64,000 bases of DNA from Haloferax sp. Atlit-12N (lineage in GTDB: Archaea; Halobacteriota; Halobacteria; Halobacteriales; Haloferacaceae), in contig NZ_PSYW01000001.1 of NCBI RefSeq assembly GCF_003383095.1, positions 744,001 through 808,000 of the forward strand, written 5' to 3'. Below the pieces are notes generated by a model. The model was given only the letters and a program-made list of their open reading frames with translations. It did not search any database and was not told the origin of the DNA. The translations under genes were made by a program, and so were the position numbers. Positions 42,328 through 52,454 of this stretch are shown here, piece after piece. The first letter of the stretch is position 1, and each line of letters starts with the position of its first letter.

Positions 42328-43467
42328 CTACTCGACGTAGTCGATGTCTTCGAGGCGGCCTTCGGCCTCCGCCTGTACCTCGCCGTTGCGGCCGTAGATT
42401 TGGGGCGACTCGACACCGGTGACGACGATCATCGTCCGCATCATGCCTTCGAGTTCGTCGTCGACGGAGGTCCCCCAGATGATGCGCGCGTCGGGGTCGA
42501 TGCGGTCGTAAATCTCCTCGACGACGCCCTCGGCCTCCTCGATGCTCATGTCGGAGCCACCGGTGACGTTGACCAGCGCGGAGTTCGCGCCGGAGATGTC
42601 CACGTCGAGGAGCGGCGAGCGGAGGGCGGACTTGACGGACTCTTGGGCCTTGGACTCGGAGTCGGACTCGCCGAGACCGATCATGGCGACGCCGCCGCGC
42701 TCCATGACCGTCTTCACGTCGGCGAAGTCGAGGTTGACGAGACCGGGCTTGGTGATGAGTTCGGTGATGCCCTTGACCGAGCGCATCAGCACCTCGTCGG
42801 AGACCTTGAACGCCTGGCGGACCGGGAGCTTCCCCACGGCGTCGAGCAGGCGGTCGTTCGGAACGACGATAACCGTGTCAGAAACGTCGCGGAGGCGTTC
42901 GAGACCGGCTTCGGCGTTCGTCCGTCGCACCTCGCCTTCGGCCGTAAAGGGCGTCGTGACGATAGCGATGGTGAGCGCGCCCGACTCGCGGGCCGCCTTG
43001 GCGACGACGGGAGCCGAGCCGGTGCCGGTGCCGCCGCCGAGACCGGCGGTGACGAACACCATGTCGGAGCCCTCGATGGCGTCGTAAATCTCCTCTTGGG
43101 ATTCGAGGGCAGCCTCCTCGCCGACCTGCGGGAGCGACCCCGCGCCGCGGCCCTGGGTCTTCTGCTCGCCCATGAGAATCTTCGTGTCGGCCCCGATTTC
43201 CACGAGGTGTTGCACGTCGGTGTTGGCGGCGACGAGCTTCGCCCCCTTGATTCCCTCCTCGTGCATCCGGTTGACGGTGTTCCCGCCGGCACCGCCGCAC
43301 CCGACCACCGTGATGTTGGTCTGGAGGTCTTTGAGAACCGCTTTCAGTTCGTCGTCAGTCATCGTCCCGGACCGGTTGATGTTGGTCGAGTCGTCGACCT
43401 GAACCGACTCATCCCCCATGTCCTCGGCCTCGGCCTCGTCAATTGCGTCGCCGACGATAGAGTCCAT
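42328..43467 (-). CDS. ftsZ1: Cell-division protein FtsZ1
   Basis: The 379-residue protein has the GTP-binding loop [13 protein letters not shown] (56-68), the tubulin signature [12 protein letters not shown] (142-153) and the T7 synergy loop [10 protein letters not shown] (about 247-256). Haloarchaea use two FtsZ proteins; FtsZ1 assembles the ring first and recruits or stabilises FtsZ2. The N-terminal extension of 48 residues ([21 protein letters not shown]) is acidic, as in other FtsZ1. The C-terminal tail ([17 protein letters not shown]) ends in a short peptide for partner binding. An AAGATAATTA element about 27-35 bases before the start suggests a leaderless mRNA. Confidence 0.96.
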   Translation of the reverse strand: MDSIVGDAIDEAEAEDMGDESVQVDDSTNINRSGTMTDDELKAVLKDLQTNITVVGCGGAGGNTVNRMHEEGIKGAKLVAANTDVQHLVEIGADTKILMGEQKTQGRGAGSLPQVGEEAALESQEEIYDAIEGSDMVFVTAGLGGGTGTGSAPVVAKAARESGALTIAIVTTPFTAEGEVRRTNAEAGLERLRDVSDTVIVVPNDRLLDAVGKLPVRQAFKVSDEVLMRSVKGITELITKPGLVNLDFADVKTVMERGGVAMIGLGESDSESKAQESVKSALRSPLLDVDISGANSALVNVTGGSDMSIEEAEGVVEEIYDRIDPDARIIWGTSVDDELEGMMRTMIVVTGVESPQIYGRNGEVQAEAEGRLEDIDYVE

Positions 43468-43625
43468 ATTTATGGAGACGGTTTACGGAGGACGACTAAT
43501 TATCTTTCCCCCTTCCGTCAGACATCTGTCCGACGAGCCGCCGATTCGTGCCGAAACGTGACATGTGAGCCCGCGGCACAGGACGGCTCACGGGCCGAAA
43601 TCAGTCAACTACGGTTCGCCGGCGG

Positions 43626-44945
43626 TCACACGACGAACTCGACCAGTCGCTCTTTCGAGACGTCTTCGGGCGCGACGGTTTCGCCGTCAATCTCGACCGA
43701 CTGCCCGGCCGAGAGCTTGCCGAACGCCGGTCCTTCTGGGACGCCGAACTCGCGTGCCGCGGCGGGGTCGAAGGCGCGCGTCGTCGCCGTGACCGCCCCG
43801 TCGTCGCGGACGACGCTGTCGTATTTCTCGCGGAGTACGTCACAGAGCCGCGACACGAGTTCGTCGTAGCCGTCGCCCGCGACGGCGGCGCGACCCACCG
43901 CGCGCGCCCCGCCCTCAGTCGTGTGGAAGGCGACGGTCGTCTCGCGGACCGCGTCGAGCGCGGCGTCGAGGTCGATGCCCTGCGCCTCGCCGAGCAGGCC
44001 GTCGGGGAGCGAGACGACCGCGTAGTCGTCGGCGTCGATTCGAGCGCCGAAGCGGAGACCCTCGTCGACCGCGGTGATGTCGGCTTCGAGGGCGGTGACG
44101 CGGTCGAGGGGGACGCCGGTGGTCTCGCGGACCCACGTCTCGGAGACGACCCGGAACCCCTCGGCTTCGAGGGCGGCCGCGAGGTCGTCGCGGTCGCCGT
44201 CGACGAGCGCGAGGTCGGCCGCCGAGGCCTCGAACGCCCGGCGGAGCACGTCGCGGTTGTTCTCGGGCGCGCCCATCGCCTTGAGCTGCCAGTCGGCGGC
44301 GATGTGGCCGACGCGCCAGTCGGTCTCGCGGAGGACGCGCTCGAACCGCGGGGCGTAGTGGCCGCCGCCGAAGCCGACGAGCTGGCGGTCCGCGTCGGGC
44401 GCGACGCCCTCGATGTCGAGGACGGCCGCCGCGACGGCGCGGGCCCCATCGGGGTCTCCCCACTGTTCCTCGTCGCTCCCGAGTTCGACGAACATCGAGG
44501 GGACCGTCGGCTCGGTCGGGCCGTGATGGGTCGCCTCGATGCCGACTTCGTAGTCGTCCGGCGCGCGCTCGCGGAGCGCCTCGACGACGGCGCGCTGGGC
44601 GTTGGGGCACGCGCGGGCGAACCGCCCCGGCTCGCCGCCGTAGTCGGCGGGTCCGAAGTTCCCGGTGAAGTGCGCGGTCAGGAGCGCGCCGGTCTCGCCG
44701 GCGTGTCGGGAGACGACGACGAGGAGGTCGAGGTCGGCGTCGAACGCCTCGGCGGGGTCGTCGAGGTCGATGTGCAGGTCGTCGAACTCGCGGAGTTCGA
44801 AGCCGTCGCGGGAGAAGACGGTGCCGCCGCCGTCGGCGTCGGGTCGGTCCCCGTCGGTTCGTTCGTCCCAATCGGCGAGTTCGAGCAGATGCTCGCCGAT
44901 GTGAACCGATGCGCTGTCGGCGCGGCTGACGACGATTCCAATCAC
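43626..44945 (-). CDS. dtdA: D-aminoacyl-tRNA deacylase, DTD2/GEK1 type
   Basis: The 439-residue protein has the DTD2 motifs in order: IGIVVSRADSASVHIGEHLL (1-21), VVVSRHAGETG, LTAHFTGNFGPADYGG, ATHHGPTEPTVPSMFVELGSDEEQW (about 137-161) and FGGGHYAPRFERVL (about 181-194). It removes D-amino acids or N-ethyl adducts wrongly attached to tRNA, keeping translation stereospecific. An additional C-terminal domain of about 150 residues (TALEADITAVDEGL...) is common in haloarchaea. The upstream exchanger remnant reads in the same direction; a shared transcript is possible. Confidence 0.92.
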   Translation of the reverse strand: MIGIVVSRADSASVHIGEHLLELADWDERTDGDRPDADGGGTVFSRDGFELREFDDLHIDLDDPAEAFDADLDLLVVVSRHAGETGALLTAHFTGNFGPADYGGEPGRFARACPNAQRAVVEALRERAPDDYEVGIEATHHGPTEPTVPSMFVELGSDEEQWGDPDGARAVAAAVLDIEGVAPDADRQLVGFGGGHYAPRFERVLRETDWRVGHIAADWQLKAMGAPENNRDVLRRAFEASAADLALVDGDRDDLAAALEAEGFRVVSETWVRETTGVPLDRVTALEADITAVDEGLRFGARIDADDYAVVSLPDGLLGEAQGIDLDAALDAVRETTVAFHTTEGGARAVGRAAVAGDGYDELVSRLCDVLREKYDSVVRDDGAVTATTRAFDPAAAREFGVPEGPAFGKLSAGQSVEIDGETVAPEDVSKERLVEFVV

Positions 44946-45002
44946 GATACGAGGGTCGCCGAGGTCGACGAAAAGGGCGTCGGAAGCGGCGAGGGGAGCC
45001 GG

Positions 45003-45329
45003 TCAGTCTTCGACCGCGGCCGGGACCTCGTTCGCACCGTAGTCGCCGCGGACGCGCCGGACGGAGAGCTTGGCGACCGCCTCGCGGAGGCTGATGGAGA
45101 ACGTGATGAGGATGCCGAGCGCGAACACCCGCGGCACGTCGGCCTCGGCGGTCTCCGCGCCCCACGCGAGGAGGAACGAGGCCCCGATAACGGCGATACC
45201 GCAGAGGGCGACGGTGACGCCGGTCGTGAGGTCAACGCCGAACACCGTGTGGAGGCCCAGCCACGGGACCGTCAGGAGCGCGGCCCCGAACACCGCGGTC
45301 AGCGGATGACTGAGTCGTTGTCCGACCAT
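45003..45329 (-). pseudogene. Probable remnant of a sodium/calcium exchanger-like membrane protein
   Basis: The 108-residue frame shows two hydrophobic segments and GASFLLAWGAETAEADVPRVFAL, which resembles an early helix of cation/Ca2+ exchanger (CaCA) proteins. The later part (LGILITFSISLREAVAKLSVRRVRGDYGANEVPAAVED) has no match that I can see, and the protein is only a third of a full exchanger. No clear TATA box lies before the ATG, so it probably depends on the exchanger gene 94 bases upstream. A hairpin CTCCCG-aaa-CGGGAG (45378-45392) lies between them. It may be a decayed paralogue or a small membrane protein in its own right. Confidence 0.5.
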
Positions 45330-45422
45330 CGTGGCTACAAGAGCGGAGCCGAAGCGGTTGCTCTTGTGTTTCACAATCTCCCGAAACGGGAGCGAGGTGC
45401 GGACGAGTCGCCCGGCGGGGCG

Positions 45423-46394
45423 TTAGGGAAGGATGAGCCAGAAGAACACGAGATAGCCGACGACGAGGATGCCGCCGTCGAGACGGGACACGTTGCGGTT
45501 GCGGAGCATCAGCGCGATGACACCGAATGTGAACACGAGGAGCGCCGGGAAGTCCAAGGAGATGGTGCTCGCGGGGACGTTCACGGGGACCATGATGGCG
45601 AGGATGCCGAGGACGGCGACGACGTTGTAGATGTTGGAGCCGACGACGTTGCCGATGCTGAACTCCGACTCGCCGCGGACCGCGCTGATGACGGACGCCG
45701 CGAGTTCCGGCAGGGAAGTACCGAACGCGAGGACGGTCAACCCGATGAATCGAGTGCTGAAGCCGTACGCCTCCAGCAGGCCCTTTCCGCCCTGAATGAG
45801 CCAGTTCGAGCCGATGAACAGGAGGAGCAGGCCGAGACCGAGGTAGAGCACGTCCTTGAACTGCGCCGACACCTCGTCTTCGTCCTCGATGTCGAGTTCG
45901 TCCGTGCCGATGGCGTCGGCCGTCGCCGACCGTGCGCGGTAGAGCAGATAGCCCGTGAACGCGACGAGGATGAGCAGGAGGATGCCACCGTCGACGGCGC
46001 TGAGGTTCCCATCCATCCCGAGGGCGACGAGCGCGACCGCCGCGGCGATCATGAACGGGACGTGTCGCCGGAGCGTCGTGGTCGAGACGCCCATCGGCTG
46101 GATGAGCGCCGAGATACCGAGGACGAGGCCGATGTTGGCGATGTTGGAGCCGACGATAGCGCCGAGGCCGAGGTCGGCGCTGTAGCCAAGTCCACTCAGG
46201 ACCGCGACGAAGAGTTCGGGGGTGGTCGTCGCGAACGCGACGATGGTCACACCGACGATGGCCGCCCGGAGACCGAGGCCGATGGCGAGTCGAGACGCGC
46301 CCTCGACGAGCGCCTCGGCCCCGAGGTAGAGCGCGACGATACCCGCCACGAGGAGCGCGGTATCGAAGGAAAGCAGGGTTGCGAGTGCCGACAT
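45423..46394 (-). CDS. Cation/Ca2+ antiporter (CaCA superfamily, YrbG-like)
   Basis: The 323-residue protein has two homologous halves, each with an alpha-repeat: [24 protein letters not shown]...[16 protein letters not shown] (about 44-95) and [22 protein letters not shown]...[16 protein letters not shown] (about 217-266). The glutamates in the two PEL motifs and both GSN asparagines are intact, so calcium or other cation exchange against Na+ or H+ is likely. Ten helices are expected. A GCTTTTAGT element about 27 bases before the ATG supports a leaderless mRNA. It is divergent from aroE. Confidence 0.9.
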   Translation of the reverse strand: MSALATLLSFDTALLVAGIVALYLGAEALVEGASRLAIGLGLRAAIVGVTIVAFATTTPELFVAVLSGLGYSADLGLGAIVGSNIANIGLVLGISALIQPMGVSTTTLRRHVPFMIAAAVALVALGMDGNLSAVDGGILLLILVAFTGYLLYRARSATADAIGTDELDIEDEDEVSAQFKDVLYLGLGLLLLFIGSNWLIQGGKGLLEAYGFSTRFIGLTVLAFGTSLPELAASVISAVRGESEFSIGNVVGSNIYNVVAVLGILAIMVPVNVPASTISLDFPALLVFTFGVIALMLRNRNVSRLDGGILVVGYLVFFWLILP

Positions 46395-46535
46395 ACGCGG
46401 GAGTAGACCAACGGGGGACTAAAAGCGCGCCGGTACACCGTGGGTCCGCGACAATCTATCACGGGAGAGTGAACGGGGGAAATCCGCGCCTCGCAGGTCA
46501 TCGAGTCCCGGCGGAATCCGACGCGGGCGGGCGAG

Positions 46536-46541
46536 TTATAT
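46536..46541 (+). promoter_or_regulatory. aroE promoter TATA box
   Basis: GAGTTATATCG is centred about 27 bases before the ATG at 46565, giving a leaderless transcript. Confidence 0.65.
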
Positions 46542-46564
46542 CGTCGGCAGGTCACCTCCCGCCC

Positions 46565-47374
46565 ATGCAAGTCTACGGTCTCGTCGGCAACCCGGTCGGC
46601 CACTCGCTGTCGCCGCCGATGCACGAGGCGGCCTACGAGGAAACCGGTCTCGACGCCCGGTACGTCACGTTCGAACCCGCCCGCGAAGACATCGCGGCGG
46701 CCGTCAAGGGCGCGGATGCCCTCGGCGTCTCGGGGCTGAACGTCACCATCCCGTTCAAACAGGACGTGCTCGAACTGGTCGACCCCGACCCGCTCGCAGA
46801 GCGCATCGGCGCGGTCAACACGGTCGATTTCGGCGGGAAGACGCCGAAAGGGTACAACACCGACGCGGCGGGCGTCACCCGGTCATTCGAGCGCCACGGC
46901 GTCGGCCTCGACGGAAACGCAGCCGTGGTCGTCGGTGCCGGCGGGGCGGGGCGGGCCGCCGCGTTCGCCCTCGCCGACGCCGGCGCGTCGGTCCACGTCG
47001 CCAACCGGACCGCCGAGACGGCAGTCGAACTCGCCGAGGCCGTCCCCGGCGCGACCGGCGGCGGACTGGACACGCTCGACCGGATTCGGGAGGCGGACGC
47101 CCTCGTCAACGCGACGAGCGTCGGGATGGAGTCGCCCGACGAGACGCCCGTCCCCGCGGAGTACCTCCACGGCGACCTCGCGGTGCTCGACGCGGTGTAC
47201 ACGCCGCTGGAAACGCGACTCCTTCGCGAGGCGGCCGCGGCAGGCGCGGTCACCATCGACGGCGCGTGGATGCTCCTCCTGCAGGGCGTCGAGGCGTTCG
47301 AACGGTGGACCGGCCGCGACGCACCGGTCGAGGCGATGAACGCCGCGCTCCGGAGCCACCTCGAGAGCGACTGA
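46565..47374 (+). CDS. aroE: Shikimate dehydrogenase
   Basis: The 269-residue protein begins [20 protein letters not shown] and has the catalytic lysine in [10 protein letters not shown], the NTDAAG substrate motif, the NADP Rossmann [13 protein letters not shown] (about 122-134) and the ANRT(A) NADPH-ribose contact. It catalyses reversible reduction of 3-dehydroshikimate to shikimate in the aromatic amino-acid pathway. Length matches the family. The para-aminobenzoate operon 900 bases on uses chorismate from the same pathway, but the genes are separate transcripts. Confidence 0.95.
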   Translation: MQVYGLVGNPVGHSLSPPMHEAAYEETGLDARYVTFEPAREDIAAAVKGADALGVSGLNVTIPFKQDVLELVDPDPLAERIGAVNTVDFGGKTPKGYNTDAAGVTRSFERHGVGLDGNAAVVVGAGGAGRAAAFALADAGASVHVANRTAETAVELAEAVPGATGGGLDTLDRIREADALVNATSVGMESPDETPVPAEYLHGDLAVLDAVYTPLETRLLREAAAAGAVTIDGAWMLLLQGVEAFERWTGRDAPVEAMNAALRSHLESD

Positions 47375-47418
47375 GGCCGCTGGTTTTTAAATAACGGGAT
47401 TGCATAGGAGAAGGTAAC

Positions 47419-48159
47419 ATGGGCTTGCTTGACACTATTTCGTCGCTCTGGAAATCCCTCGTTGGTGGCGACTCGTCGTCTTCCTCGAAGGAGGGACGTG
47501 ACGACACGGCGACCGTTACAGTCGAACGCGACACCAGAACCGAGCGCGAGGAACCGGACATCGAGACCGAGGCCGCGGTGAAGGAACCGGTCGAAGAGAC
47601 GGAATCGGCGGACGAGACGGCGGACGAAGAGACCGACGACGCGGTCGAATCAGCGGTCGAAGACGAAGCCGACGCGGAGCCCCAAGTAGACGACGAGGAC
47701 GCCCGCGACGACGCCGAGGTGGCGGCCGACGCCATCGAGGAAGCCGAACCGGAGGACGAAGACGCCGAAGCGGAGCCTGAGTCCGAGTCCGAGGTCGAAG
47801 CCGACGGCGAACTCGAAGACCAAGACGAGTCTGAATCCGCCGGCTCCGACGAAGCCGGCACCGAGGAATCGGACGAAGAAGCGGTCGACGAAGGAGACGA
47901 GGAAGCCGAGGCCGAAGACGAAGCGGACGACGAGGAAGCTGCAGACGACGAACCGGCCGACGAGTCGGCCGCCGACCCCGACGCGCCGACCGTGGACACG
48001 ATTCGTGGCATCGGCCCGGCGTACGCCGAGCGCCTCTCGGAGATCGGCATCGAGAGCATCGCGGACCTCGCAGCGGCCGACGCCGACGAGGTCGGCGACA
48101 AAATCGACGTGTCGCCGAAGCGCGTCCAGCGCTGGATCGACCGCGCCGGCGACGCGTAA
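47419..48159 (+). CDS. Acidic helix-hairpin-helix protein
   Basis: The 246-residue protein has a short hydrophobic head ([16 protein letters not shown]), a very acidic, low-complexity linker of about 160 residues rich in glutamate, aspartate and alanine, and a C-terminal 50-residue HhH domain: [49 protein letters not shown]. HhH domains bind DNA without sequence preference. The acidic linker may mimic DNA or keep the domain soluble in high salt. A GTTTTTAAATA element precedes the ATG by about 30 bases, and the gene ends at a T7 terminator. A DNA-repair or chromatin role is an inference. Confidence 0.75.
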   Translation: MGLLDTISSLWKSLVGGDSSSSSKEGRDDTATVTVERDTRTEREEPDIETEAAVKEPVEETESADETADEETDDAVESAVEDEADAEPQVDDEDARDDAEVAADAIEEAEPEDEDAEAEPESESEVEADGELEDQDESESAGSDEAGTEESDEEAVDEGDEEAEAEDEADDEEAADDEPADESAADPDAPTVDTIRGIGPAYAERLSEIGIESIADLAAADADEVGDKIDVSPKRVQRWIDRAGDA

Positions 48160-48188
48160 CCGACTCGCGTTCCGGGCGACCGAGACGA

Positions 48189-48195
48189 TTTTTTT
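48189..48195 (+). terminator. T7 terminator after the HhH gene
   Basis: GATTTTTTTACCC lies 30 bases after the stop, an oligo-T terminator. The pabB promoter (CCGTTTACCCG, 48238-48248) is downstream. Confidence 0.6.
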
Positions 48196-48269
48196 ACCCG
48201 ACGGTCGCTCACGCTACCTCGCAGACACGTCGCGAAACCGTTTACCCGACGGGCGGACTGGTGTGGGTA

Positions 48270-49784
48270 ATGACCGCACCGACCGTCGTCACCGACCGCG
48301 ACGACTTTCGCGCGACCGCCGCGGTCGAACCCGCCGGCGCGCGCGTCCCCGTCGAGGCCCGCGTCGCCGTCTCGGACCCCTTCGACGCCTATCGACGCGC
48401 CCGCCGGAACACCGGCGGCTTCTTCTACGAGACGACCGGCGGGCAACCCGGTTGGGGTGCCTTCGGCGTCTCCCCCGCCGAGCGCCTGACCGTCGACGAC
48501 CCGACCGACGACGACTGGGGCGACCCCGGCGTCGACACCGCGCCGAGCCTCGCCGCGCTCGAGTCGCTCGTCGACTCGGAGACGCTCGTCCGCGGCGACT
48601 GCGACGTGCCGTACCCCTGCGGCCTGTTCGGGTGGCTCTCGTACGACGCGGCCCGCGAACTCGAATCGCTCCCCGAGCACACGACCGACGACCGGGGGCT
48701 CCCGCACCTGCAACTCGGCCTGTACGACCTCGTGGCGTCGTGGGAGGAGCCCCGACCCGACGACTGCGAGACGACGCTCCGCGTCACCTGCTGTCCCGTC
48801 GTCGACGACGACGCCGACCTCGACGCCGTCTACGACGAGGCGCGAACGCGGGCGACCGACCTCGCCACCGAAGCGGTCGAAGGCGACCCCGTGCCGGTCC
48901 CCGCGCCCGTCGAAGCCGATGAGGCGACGTTCGAGAGCGCCTGCGGCCGTGAGGCGTTCGCCGACCGCGTCCGCGCCGCGAAGGGGTACGTCCGCGACGG
49001 CGACACGTTTCAGGCGAACCTCTCGCAGCGACTCGTCGCGCCCGCCGCGGTCCACCCGGTGGACGCCTACGCCGCGCTCCGACAGGTCAACCCCGCGCCG
49101 TACTCGGGCCTGCTCGAACTCCCCGGCGTCGACCTCGTGAGCGCCAGTCCCGAACTCCTCTTGCGCGTCGAGGGCGACCGCCTCGTCACCGAACCCATCG
49201 CCGGCACCCGCCCGCGAGGGGCGACGCCCGAGGAGGACGACGCGCTGGAGGCCGACCTGACGACCGACGAGAAGGAGCGCGCCGAACACGCGATGCTCGT
49301 CGACCTCGAACGCAACGACCTCGGAAAGGTCTCCGAGTACGGGTCGGTCGAGGTGACGGAGTACCGTCGGGTAGACCGCTACTCGGAGGTGATGCATCTC
49401 GTCTCGCTGGTCGAGGGAACCCGGCGCGAGGGGACCAGCCTCGCCGACGCCATCGCCGCGGTGTTCCCCGGCGGGACCATCACAGGCGCGCCGAAGCCCC
49501 GGACGATGGAGATAATCGACGAACTCGAAGCCACCCGGCGCGGCCCCTACACCGGGAGCATGTTCGCCGTCGGCTTCGACGACCGCGCGGTGCTGAACAT
49601 CATCATCCGGACGCTCGTCCGCTTCGAAGACGAGTACCATCTCCGCGTGGGAGCGGGCATCGTCCACGACTCCGACCCCGACAGCGAGTACGACGAGACG
49701 CTGGCGAAGGCGCGGGCGCTCATCACCGCCATCGACGAGGCACTCGGCGAGCGCGCGGACATGACCGTGGGGGCGGAGCGATGA
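48270..49784 (+). CDS. pabB: Aminodeoxychorismate synthase component I
   Basis: The 504-residue protein is a chorismate-binding enzyme: FQANLSQRL (about 248-256), PIAGTRPRG (309-317), [41 protein letters not shown] and [26 protein letters not shown]. It should convert chorismate and ammonia to 4-amino-4-deoxychorismate. The [11 protein letters not shown] form and the operon with pabA and pabC favour PabB over TrpE. Yet residue 311 is alanine, where E. coli PabB has the reactive lysine (PIKGT). The tryptophan-feedback LLES motif of TrpE is not seen. It overlaps pabA by four bases. Confidence 0.87.
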   Translation: MTAPTVVTDRDDFRATAAVEPAGARVPVEARVAVSDPFDAYRRARRNTGGFFYETTGGQPGWGAFGVSPAERLTVDDPTDDDWGDPGVDTAPSLAALESLVDSETLVRGDCDVPYPCGLFGWLSYDAARELESLPEHTTDDRGLPHLQLGLYDLVASWEEPRPDDCETTLRVTCCPVVDDDADLDAVYDEARTRATDLATEAVEGDPVPVPAPVEADEATFESACGREAFADRVRAAKGYVRDGDTFQANLSQRLVAPAAVHPVDAYAALRQVNPAPYSGLLELPGVDLVSASPELLLRVEGDRLVTEPIAGTRPRGATPEEDDALEADLTTDEKERAEHAMLVDLERNDLGKVSEYGSVEVTEYRRVDRYSEVMHLVSLVEGTRREGTSLADAIAAVFPGGTITGAPKPRTMEIIDELEATRRGPYTGSMFAVGFDDRAVLNIIIRTLVRFEDEYHLRVGAGIVHDSDPDSEYDETLAKARALITAIDEALGERADMTVGAER

Positions 49785-50491
49785 CGCGCATCCTCGTCAT
49801 CGACAACTACGACTCGTTCGCCTACAACCTCGTGCAGTACGTCGGCGAGGCGGTCGCCGAGGCGCGGGGTGGAGACGAGAGCGCGGACGGAAGCGATTCA
49901 GACGCCTCAGACGACGTGCTCGTCTACCGCAACGACGCGCTCTCGGCCGACGACGTGCGCGACATCGACCCGGACGGCATCGTCGTCTCGCCCGGCCCCG
50001 GAACCCCCGCGCAGGCTGGCGTCTCAGTCTCGGTCTTCCGCGACCTCGACTACCCGACGCTCGGCGTCTGTCTCGGCCACCAGTCGCTCTGTGCCGCCCT
50101 CGGGAGTCGCGTCGGCCACGCGCCCCACGTCGTCCACGGAAAGCCGTCACTCGTCGAACACGACGGCGCGGGTGTCTTCTCGGGGCTGCCCGAGCGAATC
50201 GAAGTCGGGCGCTACCACTCACTCGCGGTCGAGCACGACGACGTGCCATCCGAGTTGGTGGTGACCGCCCACACGGTCGCAGCGGGGTCCGAAACCGGCG
50301 GTTCCGATACTGACGAGGGAGACGAACCATCGGTCGTGATGGGCGTTCGCCACCGTGAGAAGCCCCACGTCGGCGTGCAGTTCCACCCCGAGAGCATCCT
50401 CACCGACTCGGGGAAAGACATCGTCCGCAACTTCGTCGCGCTCGCCGCGGGCGACGGTCCGGTGGCCGACGCCTGGGAGGGCGAGCGATGA
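49781..50491 (+). CDS. pabA: Glutamine amidotransferase subunit of aminodeoxychorismate synthase
   Basis: The 236-residue protein has the class I amidotransferase triad: C97 in [10 protein letters not shown]202 and E204 in VQFHPES, and an early [13 protein letters not shown]. It releases ammonia from glutamine for PabB. Two acidic insertions ([14 protein letters not shown], about 32-45, and [14 protein letters not shown], about 170-183) are halophilic expansions. The start overlaps the pabB stop and the stop overlaps the pabC start, so the subunits are translated together. Confidence 0.9.
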   Translation: MTRILVIDNYDSFAYNLVQYVGEAVAEARGGDESADGSDSDASDDVLVYRNDALSADDVRDIDPDGIVVSPGPGTPAQAGVSVSVFRDLDYPTLGVCLGHQSLCAALGSRVGHAPHVVHGKPSLVEHDGAGVFSGLPERIEVGRYHSLAVEHDDVPSELVVTAHTVAAGSETGGSDTDEGDEPSVVMGVRHREKPHVGVQFHPESILTDSGKDIVRNFVALAAGDGPVADAWEGER

Positions 50492-51456
50492 GCGACGACA
50501 GCGACAACGGCGGCGGTGACGGCGGCGGCGGCGACGACAGTCGGTCGCTTCGCTACCACGTCGACGGCGAACTCGCCCCCGCCGAGTCGGCGTCGATTCC
50601 GATCACGGACCGCGGCTTTCTCTACGGCGACGCGGCCTTCGAAACCCTCCGCGCCTACGGCGGCGAGGTGTTCCACTGGGACGCCCACGCCGACCGGCTC
50701 GCCGAGACGTGCGACGCGCTCGGGATGGGCCACGGGCTGTCAGACGACGACCTCCGCGCGCGAATCGACGAGACGCTGGCGGCGAACGACCTCGACGAGG
50801 CGTACGTCAGGCTCTCGGTCACCCGCGGCAGTCAGGGCGGCCGCCTCACGCCGGCCGAGGAGGTCGACCCCCGCGTCGTCGTCATCGTGGAACCGCTCGC
50901 CCGCGGCGGCCGCGGCTCCGACCCCGTGTGGGACGGCCCCGCGTCGGTCCAGACGGTCAAGACCCGGCGCATCCCCGACCGGTCGCTTCCCGCGCGGGCG
51001 AAGACGCACAACTACCTCAACGGCATCCTCGCCCGCGTCGAACTCCGCGTCACCGGCGCGGACGAGGCGCTCATGCTCGACGCCGACGGCTACGTCACCG
51101 AGGGCGCGACGAGCAACCTCTTTTTCGTCGAGGACGACGCGCTCTGCACGCCGGGTCTCGACGGCCCGGTCCTCCCGGGCATCACCCGCCGCGTCGTCCT
51201 CGACCTCGCCCGGCAGGAGGGCATCCCGATTCGGGAACGGCGCTTCACGCCGGACGACGTGCGCGGCGCGAACGAGGCGTTCCTCACGAACTCGACGTGG
51301 GAACTCCGGCCGGTCGAGACGGTCGACGGCATCCAAGTTGGCGATGGACCGGTGACGAAACTGCTCTCGCGGCTCTACGACGACTACGTGGAGCGACGCC
51401 ACTACGGCGACGACGACGGCGACAACGGTCACAACGACGACAGCGACGAGAACTGA
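50488..51456 (+). CDS. pabC: Aminodeoxychorismate lyase-like PLP enzyme
   Basis: The 322-residue fold-type IV PLP protein has ITDRGFLYGDAAFETLRAYGGE (39-60), the likely PLP lysine K172 in RAKTHNYLNGIL, DGYVTEGATSNLFFVED (about 197-213) and LPGITRRVVLDLA. PabC converts aminodeoxychorismate to 4-aminobenzoate and pyruvate. Branched-chain aminotransferases share the fold, but position directly behind pabB and pabA makes the lyase more likely. Acidic and glycine-rich extensions at both ends (DDSDNGGGDGGGGDDS, DDDGDNGHNDDSDEN) are probably disordered. The product enters folate- or methanopterin-like cofactor synthesis. Confidence 0.85.
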   Translation: MSDDSDNGGGDGGGGDDSRSLRYHVDGELAPAESASIPITDRGFLYGDAAFETLRAYGGEVFHWDAHADRLAETCDALGMGHGLSDDDLRARIDETLAANDLDEAYVRLSVTRGSQGGRLTPAEEVDPRVVVIVEPLARGGRGSDPVWDGPASVQTVKTRRIPDRSLPARAKTHNYLNGILARVELRVTGADEALMLDADGYVTEGATSNLFFVEDDALCTPGLDGPVLPGITRRVVLDLARQEGIPIRERRFTPDDVRGANEAFLTNSTWELRPVETVDGIQVGDGPVTKLLSRLYDDYVERRHYGDDDGDNGHNDDSDEN

Positions 51457-51477
51457 GTCGCTCCGCCGCGCCCGCCG

Positions 51478-51903
51478 TCAGAACTCGACGTTCGAACTTG
51501 AACTCCGGTCGACAGGGTCGGTCTCGATTGCGCCCTGTCCGACGTAGTCGAACTCGTCGTCTGAGAGGAAGACGTGGTCGCCGTCGACCGTGAGTTCGAG
51601 GTCGTCGAGCACCGCGCCCTCGCAGGGGCCGTAGTTGCAGTAGCCCGTGTCGGCCTCGAAATACGCGCCGTGGTTCTGGCAGATGACCTCGCCGTTGCGC
51701 ATCGGCGCGCCGGAGCCCTTGTCGAGTTTGATGTGCGTCAGGTGCATACAGTAGTTCAGCCAGCCTTGGATGCCGTCGTCGGTGCGGACGAGGATGGCCT
51801 CGCGTTCCTCGGCGTCGGCGTCGTCGGCCGCGCGGACCCGAAAGAGAAAGGTCGTGTCGTCGGGCACGTCGCCCACCGCGCAGATTCGTTCGAGGTCGCT
51901 CAT
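51478..51903 (-). CDS. Rieske [2Fe-2S] ferredoxin-like protein
   Basis: The 141-residue protein has the Rieske cluster pattern C52-M-H54 (NYCMHL) and C75-QN-H78 (ICQNHG). A third segment with C-x5-C (YCNYGPCEGA, about 88-97) supplies further cysteines close to the cluster. There is no membrane anchor, so it is a soluble electron carrier rather than the bc1-type subunit. No oxygenase or reductase is adjacent, so its partner is unknown. It is convergent with pabC. Confidence 0.88.
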   Translation of the reverse strand: MSDLERICAVGDVPDDTTFLFRVRAADDADAEEREAILVRTDDGIQGWLNYCMHLTHIKLDKGSGAPMRNGEVICQNHGAYFEADTGYCNYGPCEGAVLDDLELTVDGDHVFLSDDEFDYVGQGAIETDPVDRSSSSNVEF

Positions 51904-51947
51904 TGTGCTCTCGTTGGGTCGGGGTCGAAAATCTCCTTCGAAAGCGG

Positions 51948-52454
51948 TCAGTACGGTCCCGTGTCTAAACCGCGCGACGAGTCACCACCGACCCACAGCA
52001 ACCACCCAGCATGCAGGAGAACAGTCACGGCGGCCACACACAGCGGCGCAGCAATGAACAGGACGATTGCCACGGCTGCCCCCGGTGGCAGCGGGGCATC
52101 CGACGAGCGGTCTACGAGGACGAACGGAACGACTGGTGCCGCGAGTGCGGAGAGCGTTTCGACCGTCCGAAAGACGCCGTTGACGAGACTCTCTCGGTCG
52201 TCCAGCGCGTCGATTTTTCGACGCCGAAGCAGATGCCATCCGTCGCCGAGAGCGTGCGCGACGAGAAGAACCCAGAGCGCAATGAGCGAGAACAGGGCAG
52301 GCCCCCACAGCCACCCGACTCCGGGAGGTGCGGAGAGCCCCGTCTCCGAGAACAGGGCAAACGGAACCACCCCTATGGCGAGAAACACGACGGCGAGGAC
52401 GACCTCGACGGCGAAAATCCGAGGGAATGGGGTGAGACGTGTCAGAGAGGGCAT
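51948..52454 (-). CDS. Four-helix membrane protein of unknown function
   Basis: The 168-residue protein has hydrophobic segments at about 12-36, 47-68, 96-113 and 128-155, separated by a charged cytoplasmic loop (DGWHLLRRRKIDALDDRES). No conserved catalytic residue is evident. The promoter is unclear; the 100 bases upstream up to the tRNA-derived repeats are low in coding character. It may belong to a region of recent rearrangement. Function unknown. Confidence 0.65.
   Translation of the reverse strand: MPSLTRLTPFPRIFAVEVVLAVVFLAIGVVPFALFSETGLSAPPGVGWLWGPALFSLIALWVLLVAHALGDGWHLLRRRKIDALDDRESLVNGVFRTVETLSALAAPVVPFVLVDRSSDAPLPPGAAVAIVLFIAAPLCVAAVTVLLHAGWLLWVGGDSSRGLDTGPY

Noticed and set aside
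43923-46406. 827-codon open frame on the plus strand over dtdA and the exchanger genes
   Set aside because: Low-complexity glutamate/arginine composition and no motif; the opposite strand carries recognised genes with intact motifs.
49781-50491. TrpG rather than PabA
   Set aside because: Sequence cannot separate the two, but the direct coupling to pabB-like and pabC genes favours p-aminobenzoate synthesis.
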